Source of the DNA: an uncultured Paracoccaceae bacterium
GTDB lineage: Bacteria > Pseudomonadota > Alphaproteobacteria > Rhodobacterales > Rhodobacteraceae
DNA: 64,000 nucleotides
Direction: 5' to 3'
NCBI GenBank assembly: GCA_958439195.1
Contig: OY288160.1
Coordinates: 377,501-441,500 of the forward strand
Position 1 is the stretch's first letter. Every line of letters starts with the position of its first letter. The translations under genes were made by a program, and so were the position numbers. Positions 54,427-63,524 of the stretch are shown here, one piece after another. Under the pieces are notes generated by a model that was not told the origin of the DNA, made no database searches, and saw only the letters and a program-made list of their open reading frames with translations.

Positions 54427-55224
54427 CTATTCCACGTAGTTGCGCAGGGATGCCCAGATACGATCGACGATGTCGAGGTATTCCGGGTCGCGGCGGATGT
54501 TGGCGACGCCCTTGTCGCGGAAACTGGCCGGGCGGATGATTTCCGACACACGGCTTGGCCGGGGCAGCAGGATGGCGATCTGGTCCGAGACATAGACCGC
54601 CTCTTCGATGGAATGGGTCACGAAGATGAAGGTCTTCTTTTCCTTTTGCACCAGTTCCAGCATGTCTTCCTGAAACTTGCGGCGGGTTTGTTCATCCACG
54701 GCCGAGAAGGGTTCGTCCAAGAGCAGGACTTCGGCATTCACCGACAGGGCGCGGGCCAGACCCACACGCTGGCGCATACCGCCCGAAAGCTGGTGGGGGT
54801 ATTTCTGTTCAAACCCGGCAAGCCCAACGGCGGCAATGTATTTTTCGGCCACTGCCTCACGTTCGGATTTGGCCACGCCGCGCAGTTCCAGACCAAACGC
54901 CACGTTGCGCAACACGGTTGCCCAAGGCATCAGCGCGAAATCCTGGAACACGAAAGACCGGTCAGGACCAGGGCCATTGACGGCACGGCCATTGATCAGC
55001 ACCTCGCCCGATGTGGCGGGTAGCAGGCCGGCAATGATCTTCAGCAGCGTGGTCTTCCCACAGCCCGAAGGCCCAAGCAGCGACGTCAGTTCACCGCGCG
55101 GAAAGTCCAGCGTCAGATCCTTGAGCGCCTGCACATCTCCATAGACCTTGGACACGTTGCGGACAGAGACGGCGCTGTCGGTGGCGGGTGCGACGTGCCG
55201 TGCGTCTGGCTTAATCTGAGACAT
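54427..55224 (-). CDS. ABC transporter ATPase (SsuB/TauB type)
   Basis: A 265-residue ATPase: Walker A GPSGCGKTTL, Q-loop FVFQDFALMPWATV, signature LSGGMRQRVGLARAL, Walker B LLLDEPFSAVD, FVTHSIEEAV. The ATG at 55224 overlaps the upstream permease end by 14 bp, indicating coupled translation. The gene stops 3 bp before the second permease gene. Confidence 0.92.
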   Translation of the reverse strand: MSQIKPDARHVAPATDSAVSVRNVSKVYGDVQALKDLTLDFPRGELTSLLGPSGCGKTTLLKIIAGLLPATSGEVLINGRAVNGPGPDRSFVFQDFALMPWATVLRNVAFGLELRGVAKSEREAVAEKYIAAVGLAGFEQKYPHQLSGGMRQRVGLARALSVNAEVLLLDEPFSAVDEQTRRKFQEDMLELVQKEKKTFIFVTHSIEEAVYVSDQIAILLPRPSRVSEIIRPASFRDKGVANIRRDPEYLDIVDRIWASLRNYVE

Positions 55225-55975
55225 ATCCACGGTTGTTCCCTTCAAAGAGCATGTTTTCGAGAGCTTCGAGCAGGTTCAGGAAAAGAACCGCCAGAAGGAT
55301 GATGGAGAAGATGGCCGCATACATGCTGGGATAGTCAGCGATGGACCGGCTGTAGGTGATGATATCGCCCACGCCTGTGGGCGTGATTTTCAGTTCGGAA
55401 AGGATCGCGCCGATGAACCCGGCCGAAACGCCAAGGCGCAGGCCAGAAAAGATCACGGGCGACGCGGCGGGCAGGATGATTTTCAGCAGCACATCTCGAT
55501 CGGCCGCCAGAAAGGACGTGGCCATTTCCTTCAGAGATGCGGGCGTGTTTCGCACGGCGCTTGCGGTGTTCAGCACGATCACAGGCATTGCCATGATGCA
55601 GACCACAAAGACCTTTGATGTCAGGCCGATGCCATAAATCATCACCAGGATAGGGATCAACGCGGCCAAGGGCGCGGCTTGCATCACGATGAAGATTGGC
55701 GCGAAAAGCCATTCAAACCGCTTTGACAGGCCGATCCACAACCCCAGCCCGATGCCAAGAACCGCCGAGATGGCAACGCCAACGACAAGCGGGCGCAGGG
55801 TTTCGCCATAGGCCACGAAGATGGACCCGTCAAAGGTCATCCGGGCCAGCGCAGACATGGATTCAAGAAAGGTCGGGAAGGCATAGGAAATCGGGACACG
55901 TCCTGCGATTTCCCAGGCGCCAAAGACGATCAGCCCCGAAAGAAGTTTGAGCATGAGTGAACGGTTGATCATCAT
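55211..55975 (-). CDS. ABC transporter permease 1 (SsuC/NMT1-associated type)
   Basis: A 254-residue membrane protein, starting MMINRSLMLKLLSGLIVFGAWEIAGRV. The coupling helix EMATSFLAADRDVLLKIILPAASPVIFSGLRLGVSAG places it in the SsuC family. AAAGGA precedes its ATG. It is the second gene of the importer, behind the binding protein. Confidence 0.9.
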   Translation of the reverse strand: MMINRSLMLKLLSGLIVFGAWEIAGRVPISYAFPTFLESMSALARMTFDGSIFVAYGETLRPLVVGVAISAVLGIGLGLWIGLSKRFEWLFAPIFIVMQAAPLAALIPILVMIYGIGLTSKVFVVCIMAMPVIVLNTASAVRNTPASLKEMATSFLAADRDVLLKIILPAASPVIFSGLRLGVSAGFIGAILSELKITPTGVGDIITYSRSIADYPSMYAAIFSIILLAVLFLNLLEALENMLFEGNNRGYVSD

Positions 55976-56070
55976 GGTTCCTTTGAGACAGGAGAAAGAG
56001 GCAAGGCGTGCCACCGCCCTTGTGCATCGATGCGCAGCTTGGGCGGTGGCGTCAGTCCAGGATGACCGCG

Positions 56071-57033
56071 TTACTTCATCGCGTTTTCAAGCGGCGCGAA
56101 GTACCAGAAGTCTTCAGGGTTCAGCGTGGCCGGATCGCCTTCGAGTTGGCCCGCCATAGTGTACCATTCCAGATCGGCCAGCGCTGCGTCCCGCCCACCG
56201 CCGTTCGGATCGTACAGACCACCTGCCACGGCTTCGGTGTAGAAGGTGTCAAGCGAACCCAGAACCTCGGCCGGAAGTTGACCGATCGGACCATTCGGAT
56301 CGGTTTCACGGCTGATGATGGTCGGGTCTTTTGACATATCGGTCCAGACGCTGTGCAGTGCGTCGACGAAGATATTCACAGCCTCTTCGTTTTCCTTCAT
56401 CCAGTCCAGATTGGCGAACAGGGCTTCATCGCTGGCCTTGACCTCAAACATCGGCAGGGAATTGAACTTGTCACCCGCTTCCGCGATGATCTTGTTGCGG
56501 TTGGACAGGTCAAGGATCGTCGCATCGGCCTGGCCCGCCAGCATGGCTACGACGCGGTTGTCTGATCCCGGCACATAGGACCGTTCACCGAATGTGATGC
56601 CTTCGCGGTCTTCGATCACGTTGGCGATTGCATCCGTGCCGCCTGCGCGCGAATGCAGCATGATCGGAACGCCGTCCAGATCCTTGAGCGTGCTGTATTC
56701 CTTGGTTGCAACCGGGAAGAACACCAGGCGCGACAGTTGGAAGATGATCCGCACAGGTGCCTTGGACCGCTGCATCACTGCGTAGGGCGTGCCAAAGGCA
56801 ATGTCCATGTCACCGCTGAGAACCGCCTGAATGGCCAGTTCTTCTTCCGCGAAGGCGGTCCATTCATAATCAAGGCCCTGGGCCTTGGCGCGGTCAAGGG
56901 CAACAAAGAACGCGGCCATTTCATCCGACGGCTGTTCGGCCAGCGCGATGCGGATGGTTTCCGCATGCGCAGCCGAAATGGCCATGCTGGATGCAAGGGC
57001 GATACCTGCAAGGCTGGCAAAGAAGGTCTTCAT
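56071..57033 (-). CDS. NMT1/TauA-type ABC substrate-binding protein
   Basis: A 320-residue periplasmic protein: a Sec signal with cleavage after AISAAHA, then ETIRIALAEQPSDEMAAFFVAL and GDMDIAFGTPYAVMQRSK, as in the sulfonate/nitrate/thiamine-precursor binding family. It heads the importer operon. GGGAGGAGAAATC precedes the ATG. Ligand unknown; probably a small organic acid activated by the acyl-CoA ligase. Confidence 0.9.
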   Translation of the reverse strand: MKTFFASLAGIALASSMAISAAHAETIRIALAEQPSDEMAAFFVALDRAKAQGLDYEWTAFAEEELAIQAVLSGDMDIAFGTPYAVMQRSKAPVRIIFQLSRLVFFPVATKEYSTLKDLDGVPIMLHSRAGGTDAIANVIEDREGITFGERSYVPGSDNRVVAMLAGQADATILDLSNRNKIIAEAGDKFNSLPMFEVKASDEALFANLDWMKENEEAVNIFVDALHSVWTDMSKDPTIISRETDPNGPIGQLPAEVLGSLDTFYTEAVAGGLYDPNGGGRDAALADLEWYTMAGQLEGDPATLNPEDFWYFAPLENAMK

Positions 57034-57119
57034 GATTTCTCCTCCCTGAGAATTCGTTCCGCTGGTGTTCCGGCTGTGCGGGCTTGGTGCCGCCTTGGTC
57101 CGGGAATAGATGGTCTGCT

Positions 57120-57794
57120 CTACACCTCTCCGAAAAGGCGACGGGCGACAGAGCCGATATGTTTGCGCATCGCCTCATAGGCGGCGGTCGGGTCGCGGCT
57201 GGCGATGGCCTCGGCGATCCGGTCATGTTCAGCAAAGCTGGAATGATCCGGCGAGGGATGCGCGCTTTCGCGGGACACGATGCCCCAGGCGACGGCGCGG
57301 CGCACCTCATTCAGATGATCAAACAGCGACAGAAGCAAAAGATTATCGCTCGCCTCGGCGACCGCGCGATGGAACAGATCATCCTGCACTTCGTATTCGT
57401 TCCAGGTTGTCGCCGCCTTGGCCCGGTCGATGGCGCGCTGCATCCGCATAAGCGTTTCGCCAGACGCGTTTACCGCTGCCTCGCGGGCAATGGCCGGTTC
57501 AATGGCCAACCGTGCGCGGATCATGCGGAAGGGCGTCAATTGACGGCCCAGTTCGACGATTGCATTGTTCGGCTTTCGACCACTTTCTTCCGATACGAAT
57601 GTGCCCTTGCCCACATGGCGCCAGATCAGCCCGTCCCGTTCCAGCACATCAAGCGCCTTGCGAATCGTGGCGCGCGACAGGCCCAGTTCATCCGTCAGCT
57701 GGCGTTCGGGCGGCAGTTTACCACCACTGCCAAAGCCACCTTCGATGATGTAGCTGCGCAGTCGGGTCACTGGATCTGTCGTCCGTACATCCAT
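57120..57794 (-). CDS. GntR-family regulator, FadR/FCD subfamily
   Basis: A 224-residue regulator: winged helix LTDELGLSRATIRKALDVLERDGLIWRHVGKGTFV, broken here only for reading, and an FCD effector domain with metal/ligand residues in DDLFHRAVAEASDN and EHDRIAEAI. Directly upstream of its start is a perfect TGGT/ACCA operator. It lies between the importer operon and a divergent FAH-family gene, so it probably controls both. Confidence 0.92.
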   Translation of the reverse strand: MDVRTTDPVTRLRSYIIEGGFGSGGKLPPERQLTDELGLSRATIRKALDVLERDGLIWRHVGKGTFVSEESGRKPNNAIVELGRQLTPFRMIRARLAIEPAIAREAAVNASGETLMRMQRAIDRAKAATTWNEYEVQDDLFHRAVAEASDNLLLLSLFDHLNEVRRAVAWGIVSRESAHPSPDHSSFAEHDRIAEAIASRDPTAAYEAMRKHIGSVARRLFGEV

Positions 57795-57809
57795 GGACCA
57801 TTCCCTAGG

Positions 57810-57823
57810 ATTGGTTGACCAAT
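57810..57823. promoter_or_regulatory. FadR-type GntR operator
   Basis: ATTGGTTGACCAAT: arms ATTGGT and ACCAAT with a 2-bp centre, matching the TGGT-N-ACCA rule of FadR-subfamily sites. It is 16 bp upstream of the regulator start, in the divergent region with the FAH gene. Confidence 0.75.
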
Positions 57824-57984
57824 ATCGTTCACAATTCGGTTATACATCAATAGAACGCGATATCAATCATGAATTGGCGCGGATTGGTCTGTTACCGCTA
57901 TCGGACGGCGGTTGGGATGGCGGATTGATTTGAACCGGTTCATACGGTATGCAATGGCATATCGCTGATCAAAAGAGGTGGCAA

Positions 57985-58668
57985 ATGACTGATTTCGTGA
58001 TCCCAGCACCGCCGGTTCACACGATTCCCGTTGATGGGGGTGGGGCATTTCCGGTGCGCCGGGTGTATTGCATTGGGCGCAATTACGCCGCCCATGCCGT
58101 GGAAATGGGTCATGACCCGGATCGTGAGCCGCCGTTCTTTTTCCAGAAGAACCCCAACAACCTGATTGCCGGCGATGAATTTCCCTACCCGCCACAGACC
58201 AGCGACGTTCACCACGAGGTAGAGCTGCTTGTGGCGCTGAAATCGGGTGGCACCAACATCCCGGTGGATCAGGCACTTTCGCACGTTTACGGCTATGGCG
58301 TGTGCCTTGACATGACCCGCCGCGATTTGCAGGGCGAGGCGAAAAAGCTGGGTCGCCCGTGGGAGATTGGCAAGGCGTTTGAACTCTCCGGTCCGGTTGG
58401 GCCGGTTTATCCCGTGGCAAAGGTCGGGCATCCTGACAAGGGCCGCATCGCAGTGTCGGTCAACGGCGCGCTGCGGCAGGAAGGCGACCTGAACCAGATG
58501 ATCTGGAAGGTGCCGGAAATGATTTCCTACCTGTCGGATTTCTTTGAACTTCAGGCGGGCGATGTGATTATGGCGGGAACGCCCTCTGGCGTTGGTTCCG
58601 TGGTTCGTGGCGATGTCATGGATGCGGTGATCGACGGGGTCGGGACTTTGATCGTCAAGGTCGTCTAA
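57985..58668 (+). CDS. fumarylacetoacetate hydrolase-family protein 2 (fumarylpyruvate-hydrolase type)
   Basis: A 227-residue FAH-fold enzyme: RVYCIGRNYAAHAVEMGHDP, FFFQKNPNNL, metal-binding HHEVELLVAL, DMTRRDLQ and MAGTPSGVGSV. The short form resembles fumarylpyruvate hydrolases and oxaloacetate decarboxylases. AGAGGTGG precedes the ATG at 57985. Divergent from the GntR regulator. Confidence 0.9.
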   Translation: MTDFVIPAPPVHTIPVDGGGAFPVRRVYCIGRNYAAHAVEMGHDPDREPPFFFQKNPNNLIAGDEFPYPPQTSDVHHEVELLVALKSGGTNIPVDQALSHVYGYGVCLDMTRRDLQGEAKKLGRPWEIGKAFELSGPVGPVYPVAKVGHPDKGRIAVSVNGALRQEGDLNQMIWKVPEMISYLSDFFELQAGDVIMAGTPSGVGSVVRGDVMDAVIDGVGTLIVKVV

Positions 58669-58689
58669 CCCATCACGGATCACGGGCGT

Positions 58690-58715
58690 GGGCGGAATTG
58701 CACGCGGTTCCGCCC
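58690..58715 (+). terminator. hairpin after the FAH-family gene
   Basis: GGGCGGAA (58690-58697) pairs perfectly with TTCCGCCC (58708-58715) around a 10-base loop. No T-tract follows, so termination is possible but not assured. Confidence 0.5.
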
Positions 58716-58870
58716 GATTCCGGCGCGAAAGCGCGGCATTCTTCATGCTACCGCTTTCGTTTCCGGCGCAGTCTGACTAGTTTGAAAAACAAGTGGCGGG
58801 GCGTGGCATGGCCGCGTGCCGCGCTTGCGTCTGGCCGCTGGCCGCAACTGCATGACAAACAGGTTTTCAC

Positions 58871-61093
58871 ATGACCGATCGACCCATTCCCGACATCATC
58901 TACACCAAGGTGGACGAAGCGCCGCAACTGGCATCGGCCTCGCTTTTGCCGATCATTCGGTCCTATGCGGCGGCCGCCGGTGTGACGGTCGGGACACGCG
59001 ACATTTCCCTGGCGGGCCGGATCATAGCGGCCTTCCCGGAACGGCTGACCGACGCACAGCGTCAGCCGGATGATCTGGCGGATCTGGGTGATCTGGTGAA
59101 AACGCCCACGGCGAATGTGATCAAACTGCCCAATATCTCGGCCTCTGCCCCGCAGTTGATTGCTGCGGTCAAAGAATTGCAAAGCCAGGGCTATGACCTG
59201 CCTGACTATCCCGAAGACCCGCAGACCGAAGCCGAAAAAGAGGCGCGTCGTCGTTATGACGCGATCAAGGGGTCAGCGGTGAACCCGGTGCTGCGCGAGG
59301 GCAACTCGGATCGCCGTGCAGCCGTCGCTGTGAAAAATTACGCAAAGGCCAATCCGCATTCGATGGGAGCATGGAGCGCGGACAGCAAGACCCGTGTGTC
59401 CACCATGTCGGGTGGGGATTTCCGGTCGAACGAGAAATCGGTGACGTTGACGGCAGCACAGGCTGGCGCGGCCCGCATAGAACTTGTGACGGCAGATGGT
59501 GCGGTCCATGTCCTGAAGGAAGGCGTGACCTATCACGCTGGCACAGTGGTTGACGCAACTTTCATGTCGGCCGCGGCCTTGCAGTCCTTTCTTGCCGAAC
59601 AGATTGCCCTGTCGAAACGGGAAGGGGTGCTGTTTTCGATCCACCTGAAGGCCACGATGATGAAGGTGTCTGACCCGATCATCTTTGGCCATGCGGTGAA
59701 GGCTTTCCTTGCGCCGGTGTTCGAAAAGCATGGCGCGTCGTTGGCGGCGGCCGGCGTGGATGCCAATTCCGGCCTTGGCGCCATGCTGGACCGGATCGCA
59801 GACATGCCGGACGGCAAAGCCATTCTTGCCGATGTCGAGGCGGTCATTCAGGACCGCCCGCCGCTTTACATGGTGAATTCGGACAAGGGAATCACCAACC
59901 TGCATGTGCCATCCGATGTCATCGTCGATGCGTCAATGCCTGCGCTGATCCGGGCAGGGGGCAAAGGTTGGGGACCGGATGGCAAGGCTGCGGATACGAA
60001 TTGCGTCATCCCCGACAGTTCCTATGCGGCGGTCTATGATGAATCGGTTGCCTATTTCAAAGCCACCGGTGCGTTGAACCCGGCGACGGCCGGCACGGTG
60101 CAGAATATCGGCCTTATGGCGCAGAAGGCCGAAGAATACGGCTCACATCCCACCACGTTCGAGATTGCCAAAGCCGGCACCGTTCGGCTGATCGCGGCGA
60201 ATGGTGACATACTGCATGAACATGCCGTGCAGGCCGGCGACATCTGGCGCGCGGCATCGACCCGCAAGGCGCCAATCGAGGACTGGGTCAAGCTGGCGAT
60301 TGATCGCCAAAAGGCCGAAGGCTGCCAGGCCATCTTCTGGCTGGACGCGGCGCGCCCGCATGACGCGCAACTGATCCGCTATGTGCGCCCGATCCTTGAT
60401 GCTGCGGGCGTGGCGGACAAGTTCCACATCATGGCCCCGCGTGAGGCGACGCGGCTGTCGCTAGAGACGATCCGCAAGGGCGAAAACTCTATCGCCATCA
60501 CCGGCAACGTGCTGCGCGACTACCTGACGGACCTGTTCCCGATCCTTGAACTTGGCACCTCGGCCAAGATGCTTTCGATCGTCAAGTTGATGCAGGGCGG
60601 TGGGATGTTTGAAACCGGGGCAGGCGGTTCGGCCCCCAAACACGTGCAGCAGTTGGTCGAGGAAAATCATCTGCGCTGGGATTCGTTGGGCGAGTTCTGT
60701 GCGCTGGGTGAAAGCCTGAAATTCCAGGCCGATCTTTCGGGGAATGAAAAGGCGCGGGTGTTGGGTCGGGCCGTGGATGTGGCGACGCAGGGCGTGCTGG
60801 ATCACGACAAATCACCCAAGGGCCGGGTCGGTCAGACCGACAACCGCGACAGCCATTTCTATTTTGCGCTTTACTGGGCGCAGGCGCTTGCTGTGCAGGC
60901 CGAAAGCCCGGAATTGGCCGCGCATTTCGCGCCTGTTGCCAAGGCGCTGGCCGAGAATGAGGCAAAGATCCTTGCGGAACTTGGGGCCGATCAGGGCAAG
61001 CCGGTCGATCTGGGCGGTTATTACCACACCGATCCGGCCAAGACGGCGGCGGTGATGCGGCCATCGCCTACATTTACGGCGATCATCGGCTGA
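58871..61093 (+). CDS. icd: isocitrate dehydrogenase, NADP-dependent, monomeric type
   Basis: A 740-residue enzyme, the length of the monomeric IDH-II family. MTDRPIPDIIYTKVDEAPQLAS, LPNISASAPQL, NPVLREGNSDRR, KANPHSMGAW and NVLRDYLTDLFPILELGTSAK are diagnostic. It converts isocitrate to 2-oxoglutarate with NADP in the TCA cycle. It is transcribed singly, with a 200-bp upstream region, and followed by a perfect hairpin. Confidence 0.97.
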   Translation: MTDRPIPDIIYTKVDEAPQLASASLLPIIRSYAAAAGVTVGTRDISLAGRIIAAFPERLTDAQRQPDDLADLGDLVKTPTANVIKLPNISASAPQLIAAVKELQSQGYDLPDYPEDPQTEAEKEARRRYDAIKGSAVNPVLREGNSDRRAAVAVKNYAKANPHSMGAWSADSKTRVSTMSGGDFRSNEKSVTLTAAQAGAARIELVTADGAVHVLKEGVTYHAGTVVDATFMSAAALQSFLAEQIALSKREGVLFSIHLKATMMKVSDPIIFGHAVKAFLAPVFEKHGASLAAAGVDANSGLGAMLDRIADMPDGKAILADVEAVIQDRPPLYMVNSDKGITNLHVPSDVIVDASMPALIRAGGKGWGPDGKAADTNCVIPDSSYAAVYDESVAYFKATGALNPATAGTVQNIGLMAQKAEEYGSHPTTFEIAKAGTVRLIAANGDILHEHAVQAGDIWRAASTRKAPIEDWVKLAIDRQKAEGCQAIFWLDAARPHDAQLIRYVRPILDAAGVADKFHIMAPREATRLSLETIRKGENSIAITGNVLRDYLTDLFPILELGTSAKMLSIVKLMQGGGMFETGAGGSAPKHVQQLVEENHLRWDSLGEFCALGESLKFQADLSGNEKARVLGRAVDVATQGVLDHDKSPKGRVGQTDNRDSHFYFALYWAQALAVQAESPELAAHFAPVAKALAENEAKILAELGADQGKPVDLGGYYHTDPAKTAAVMRPSPTFTAIIG

Positions 61094-61103
61094 TACCCCC
61101 TTG

Positions 61104-61134
61104 CATCATGGCCCTGCGCTGCAGGGCCATGATG
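61104..61134 (+). terminator. perfect 14-bp hairpin between icd and mtnA
   Basis: CATCATGGCCCTGC pairs without mismatch with GCAGGGCCATGATG around loop GCT, 10 bp after the icd stop and 21 bp before the mtnA start. GTTTGTC follows, a poor T-tract. It may terminate icd or modulate mtnA. Confidence 0.7.
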
Positions 61135-61155
61135 GTTTGTCAAAGGAGCATCGCA

Positions 61156-62202
61156 ATGGCCTTTCGTACCATGGAATGGATCGAGGAAGGCCATTGCCTG
61201 CGCCTTCTGGATCAACGCTTCCTGCCTGAGCGTGTGTCCTATCGTGATCTGGCATCACCCGAAGCGGTGGCTGGGGCAATCCGTGACATGACCGTGCGGG
61301 GCGCCCCGGCTATTGGTGTTGCCGCCGCCTTTGGCATGGCGCAGGCGGCGGCGTTGGCCGAGGCGGGGCGGTTACCGATGATCCCGGCCTTGCGGGCGGC
61401 GGATGCCGTGCTGCGTGCGTCACGCCCCACGGCGGTGAACCTATTCTGGGCCTTGGACCGGATGGCAACGCTTTGGCGGGCTGGGGCTGATGCATCACGG
61501 TTGCTGGACGAGGCACGCGCGATGGAGCGTGAGGATATTGCCGTGAATGAGGCCATCGCTGCCCATGCCCTGGCGATCCTGCCGCAAGAGGTTACGTTCT
61601 TTCACCATTGCAACACAGGGGCCTTGGCGACCGTCGGTGTTGGCACTGCCTTGGGCATCATCCGGCGGGCGCACGGGTCTGGTCGCAAGGTTTTTGCCTA
61701 TCTGGATGAGACGCGGCCCCGGCTGCAGGGGGCAAAACTGTCCTCGTTCGAGTTGATGGAATACGGCGTGCCACATGCCATTGTGGTGGATGGGGCTTCG
61801 GCCCATATCATGCGGCGACATAGGGTGGATATGGCAGTGGTCGGCTGCGATAGGGTGGCCGCGAATGGCGACACGGCCAACAAGATCGGCACCTATAATC
61901 TTGCCTTGGCGGCGCAGGATAACGGGGTGCCGTTCTATGTGGCTTGCCCTTCTTCGACCGTTGATCTGTCGACGCCTACGGGTGACAGGATCGAGATTGA
62001 AGAACGGGATGCCGATGAGGTGTTGATGATCGGTGAAACGCGGATCGCCCCGGCAGGCGCGCCTGCCTTCAACCCGGCCTTTGATGTGACGCCGCACCGA
62101 TTGATTGCCGGGTTGATCACGGAACACGGCATTGTCCGCCCGCCGTTCGATGTGAACCTGCGGGCGCTGCTGGCTGGTGTCAACCGTCTGGGGACTGAAT
62201 GA
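61156..62202 (+). CDS. mtnA: S-methyl-5-thioribose-1-phosphate isomerase
   Basis: A 348-residue isomerase of the methionine salvage pathway, converting methylthioribose 1-phosphate to methylthioribulose 1-phosphate. DMTVRGAPAIGVAAAFG, the catalytic Cys in HHCNTGALATVG and the catalytic Asp in GCDRVAANGDTANKIGTYN are all present. AAGGAG precedes the ATG at 61156. No other salvage genes are in the window. Confidence 0.95.
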   Translation: MAFRTMEWIEEGHCLRLLDQRFLPERVSYRDLASPEAVAGAIRDMTVRGAPAIGVAAAFGMAQAAALAEAGRLPMIPALRAADAVLRASRPTAVNLFWALDRMATLWRAGADASRLLDEARAMEREDIAVNEAIAAHALAILPQEVTFFHHCNTGALATVGVGTALGIIRRAHGSGRKVFAYLDETRPRLQGAKLSSFELMEYGVPHAIVVDGASAHIMRRHRVDMAVVGCDRVAANGDTANKIGTYNLALAAQDNGVPFYVACPSSTVDLSTPTGDRIEIEERDADEVLMIGETRIAPAGAPAFNPAFDVTPHRLIAGLITEHGIVRPPFDVNLRALLAGVNRLGTE

Positions 62203-62301
62203 GTTAAGGCGGCGACAGATCGTCACCCAAAGGCAAATTCCGTTTGCCCTATTTTGGTGTTCGGACGACCATTTCGGGAAATGATTTGTTCGGGGTCCAT
62301 T

Positions 62302-63072
62302 ATGGCTGAAGTTTTACGAGCTGTTCATGCGGCGCTTTTCACGGGCCTTCTGGTGTTGCCCGTGCCTGCCAAGGCCGAGGATGTGGTGGTTTTCGCAGCC
62401 GCCTCGCTGAAAACGGCGCTGGATCAGGTGGCGGCAGAGTTTCAGGCCGATACGGGGCATCAGGTTGTAATCAGCTATGCCGGGTCAAACGCGCTGGCCA
62501 AGCAGATCATCGAAGGCGCGCCTGCGGATGTCTTTGTCTCTGCGGCGGTTAACTGGATGGACGAGGTGGAAAAGGCCGGGTTGGTGGCGGCGGACAGTCG
62601 GGTTGATTTGTTGGGCAACCGTCTGGTTCTGATTGCTCATGGCAAGGATGCCGCAGATGTGGACCTGCGGCGTGGGGTTGATCTTGCCGGGCTTTTGGAC
62701 GGTGGCCGACTGTCGATGGCGATGGTGGACGCTGTACCTGCGGGGCAATATGGCAAGGCGGCGCTTGAAAGCCTTGGGGTATGGGCATCGGTTGAAGGGG
62801 CGGTGGCGCAGTCAGACAATGTGCGTGCGGCGCTGGCCTTGGTTGCGGCGGGGGAAGCGCCCTATGGAATTGTCTATGCCAGCGATGCGGTGGCAGAGGA
62901 TAATGTAACGGTCGTTGCAACCTTTCCGCCGGAAACCCATCCGCCGATCATCTATCCAGCGGCCTTGTTGACCAACGCAACGGATGATGCGGACCGCGCC
63001 TTTTATCAGACGTTGTCAGGCGATGCGGCGAAAGACGCCTTTGTTGCCCAAGGGTTTTCCGTTCTGGATTGA
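62302..63072 (+). CDS. modA: molybdate ABC transporter substrate-binding protein
   Basis: A 256-residue periplasmic protein: signal ALFTGLLVLPVPAKA, then VVVFAAASLKTALDQVAAEF, YAGSNALAKQI, ADVFVSAAVNWMDE and AVPAGQYGKAAL, the oxyanion-binding loops of ModA. Its permease and ATPase genes do not follow; a 452-bp stretch with an opposite-strand gene does. It may work with a transporter encoded elsewhere. Confidence 0.93.
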   Translation: MAEVLRAVHAALFTGLLVLPVPAKAEDVVVFAAASLKTALDQVAAEFQADTGHQVVISYAGSNALAKQIIEGAPADVFVSAAVNWMDEVEKAGLVAADSRVDLLGNRLVLIAHGKDAADVDLRRGVDLAGLLDGGRLSMAMVDAVPAGQYGKAALESLGVWASVEGAVAQSDNVRAALALVAAGEAPYGIVYASDAVAEDNVTVVATFPPETHPPIIYPAALLTNATDDADRAFYQTLSGDAAKDAFVAQGFSVLD

Positions 63073-63086
63073 CCCAAGGCCGCCTG

Positions 63087-63524
63087 TCATATCAGCCCAG
63101 AGCGGAACAGGACGGGGCGACCTTCGACTTCGGCCACCAGTCGGGCTTCGGGCCAGAAGCGGAAAAACACCGTGGGACCAAAATCCGGGATGGCGCGGGG
63201 AGCGGGTGCCATGATCCGGGCAGAGGCCAGCGCAAGGAATGCGCGGCCTGCCGGGGTGGTGATGGGCATGGCGCGCAGGCCCATGTCATCCAACTGCGGG
63301 GCGTCGAGCGTGGCACAAGCCATCGCGTTGATGTCGATTAACCGCTGGGTGGCCAGATCCCATATCGACTCGCCGATGGACAGGTCTTCGATGGCGCAGA
63401 TGTCTTCGGGGTGTGGGCCGACACGCAGGCGCAACCCTTCCGACATCATGGTTGCTTCGACGGCTTGCGCGGTCTGGGTGGGGGTGATGATGGCGGCGGG
63501 TGCGGCCAAGCCACTGTTTGGCAT
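63087..63524 (-). CDS. hypothetical protein convergent with modA
   Basis: A 145-residue protein I do not recognise. It has no signal or membrane span. GLRLRVGPHPEDICAIEDLSIGESIWDLATQRLID and FFRFWPEARLVAEVEGRPVLF, broken here only for reading, suggest a compact beta-rich fold. Codon use and base composition look coding. The ends of this gene and modA are 14 bp apart. Its role is unknown. Confidence 0.6.
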   Translation of the reverse strand: MPNSGLAAPAAIITPTQTAQAVEATMMSEGLRLRVGPHPEDICAIEDLSIGESIWDLATQRLIDINAMACATLDAPQLDDMGLRAMPITTPAGRAFLALASARIMAPAPRAIPDFGPTVFFRFWPEARLVAEVEGRPVLFRSGLI

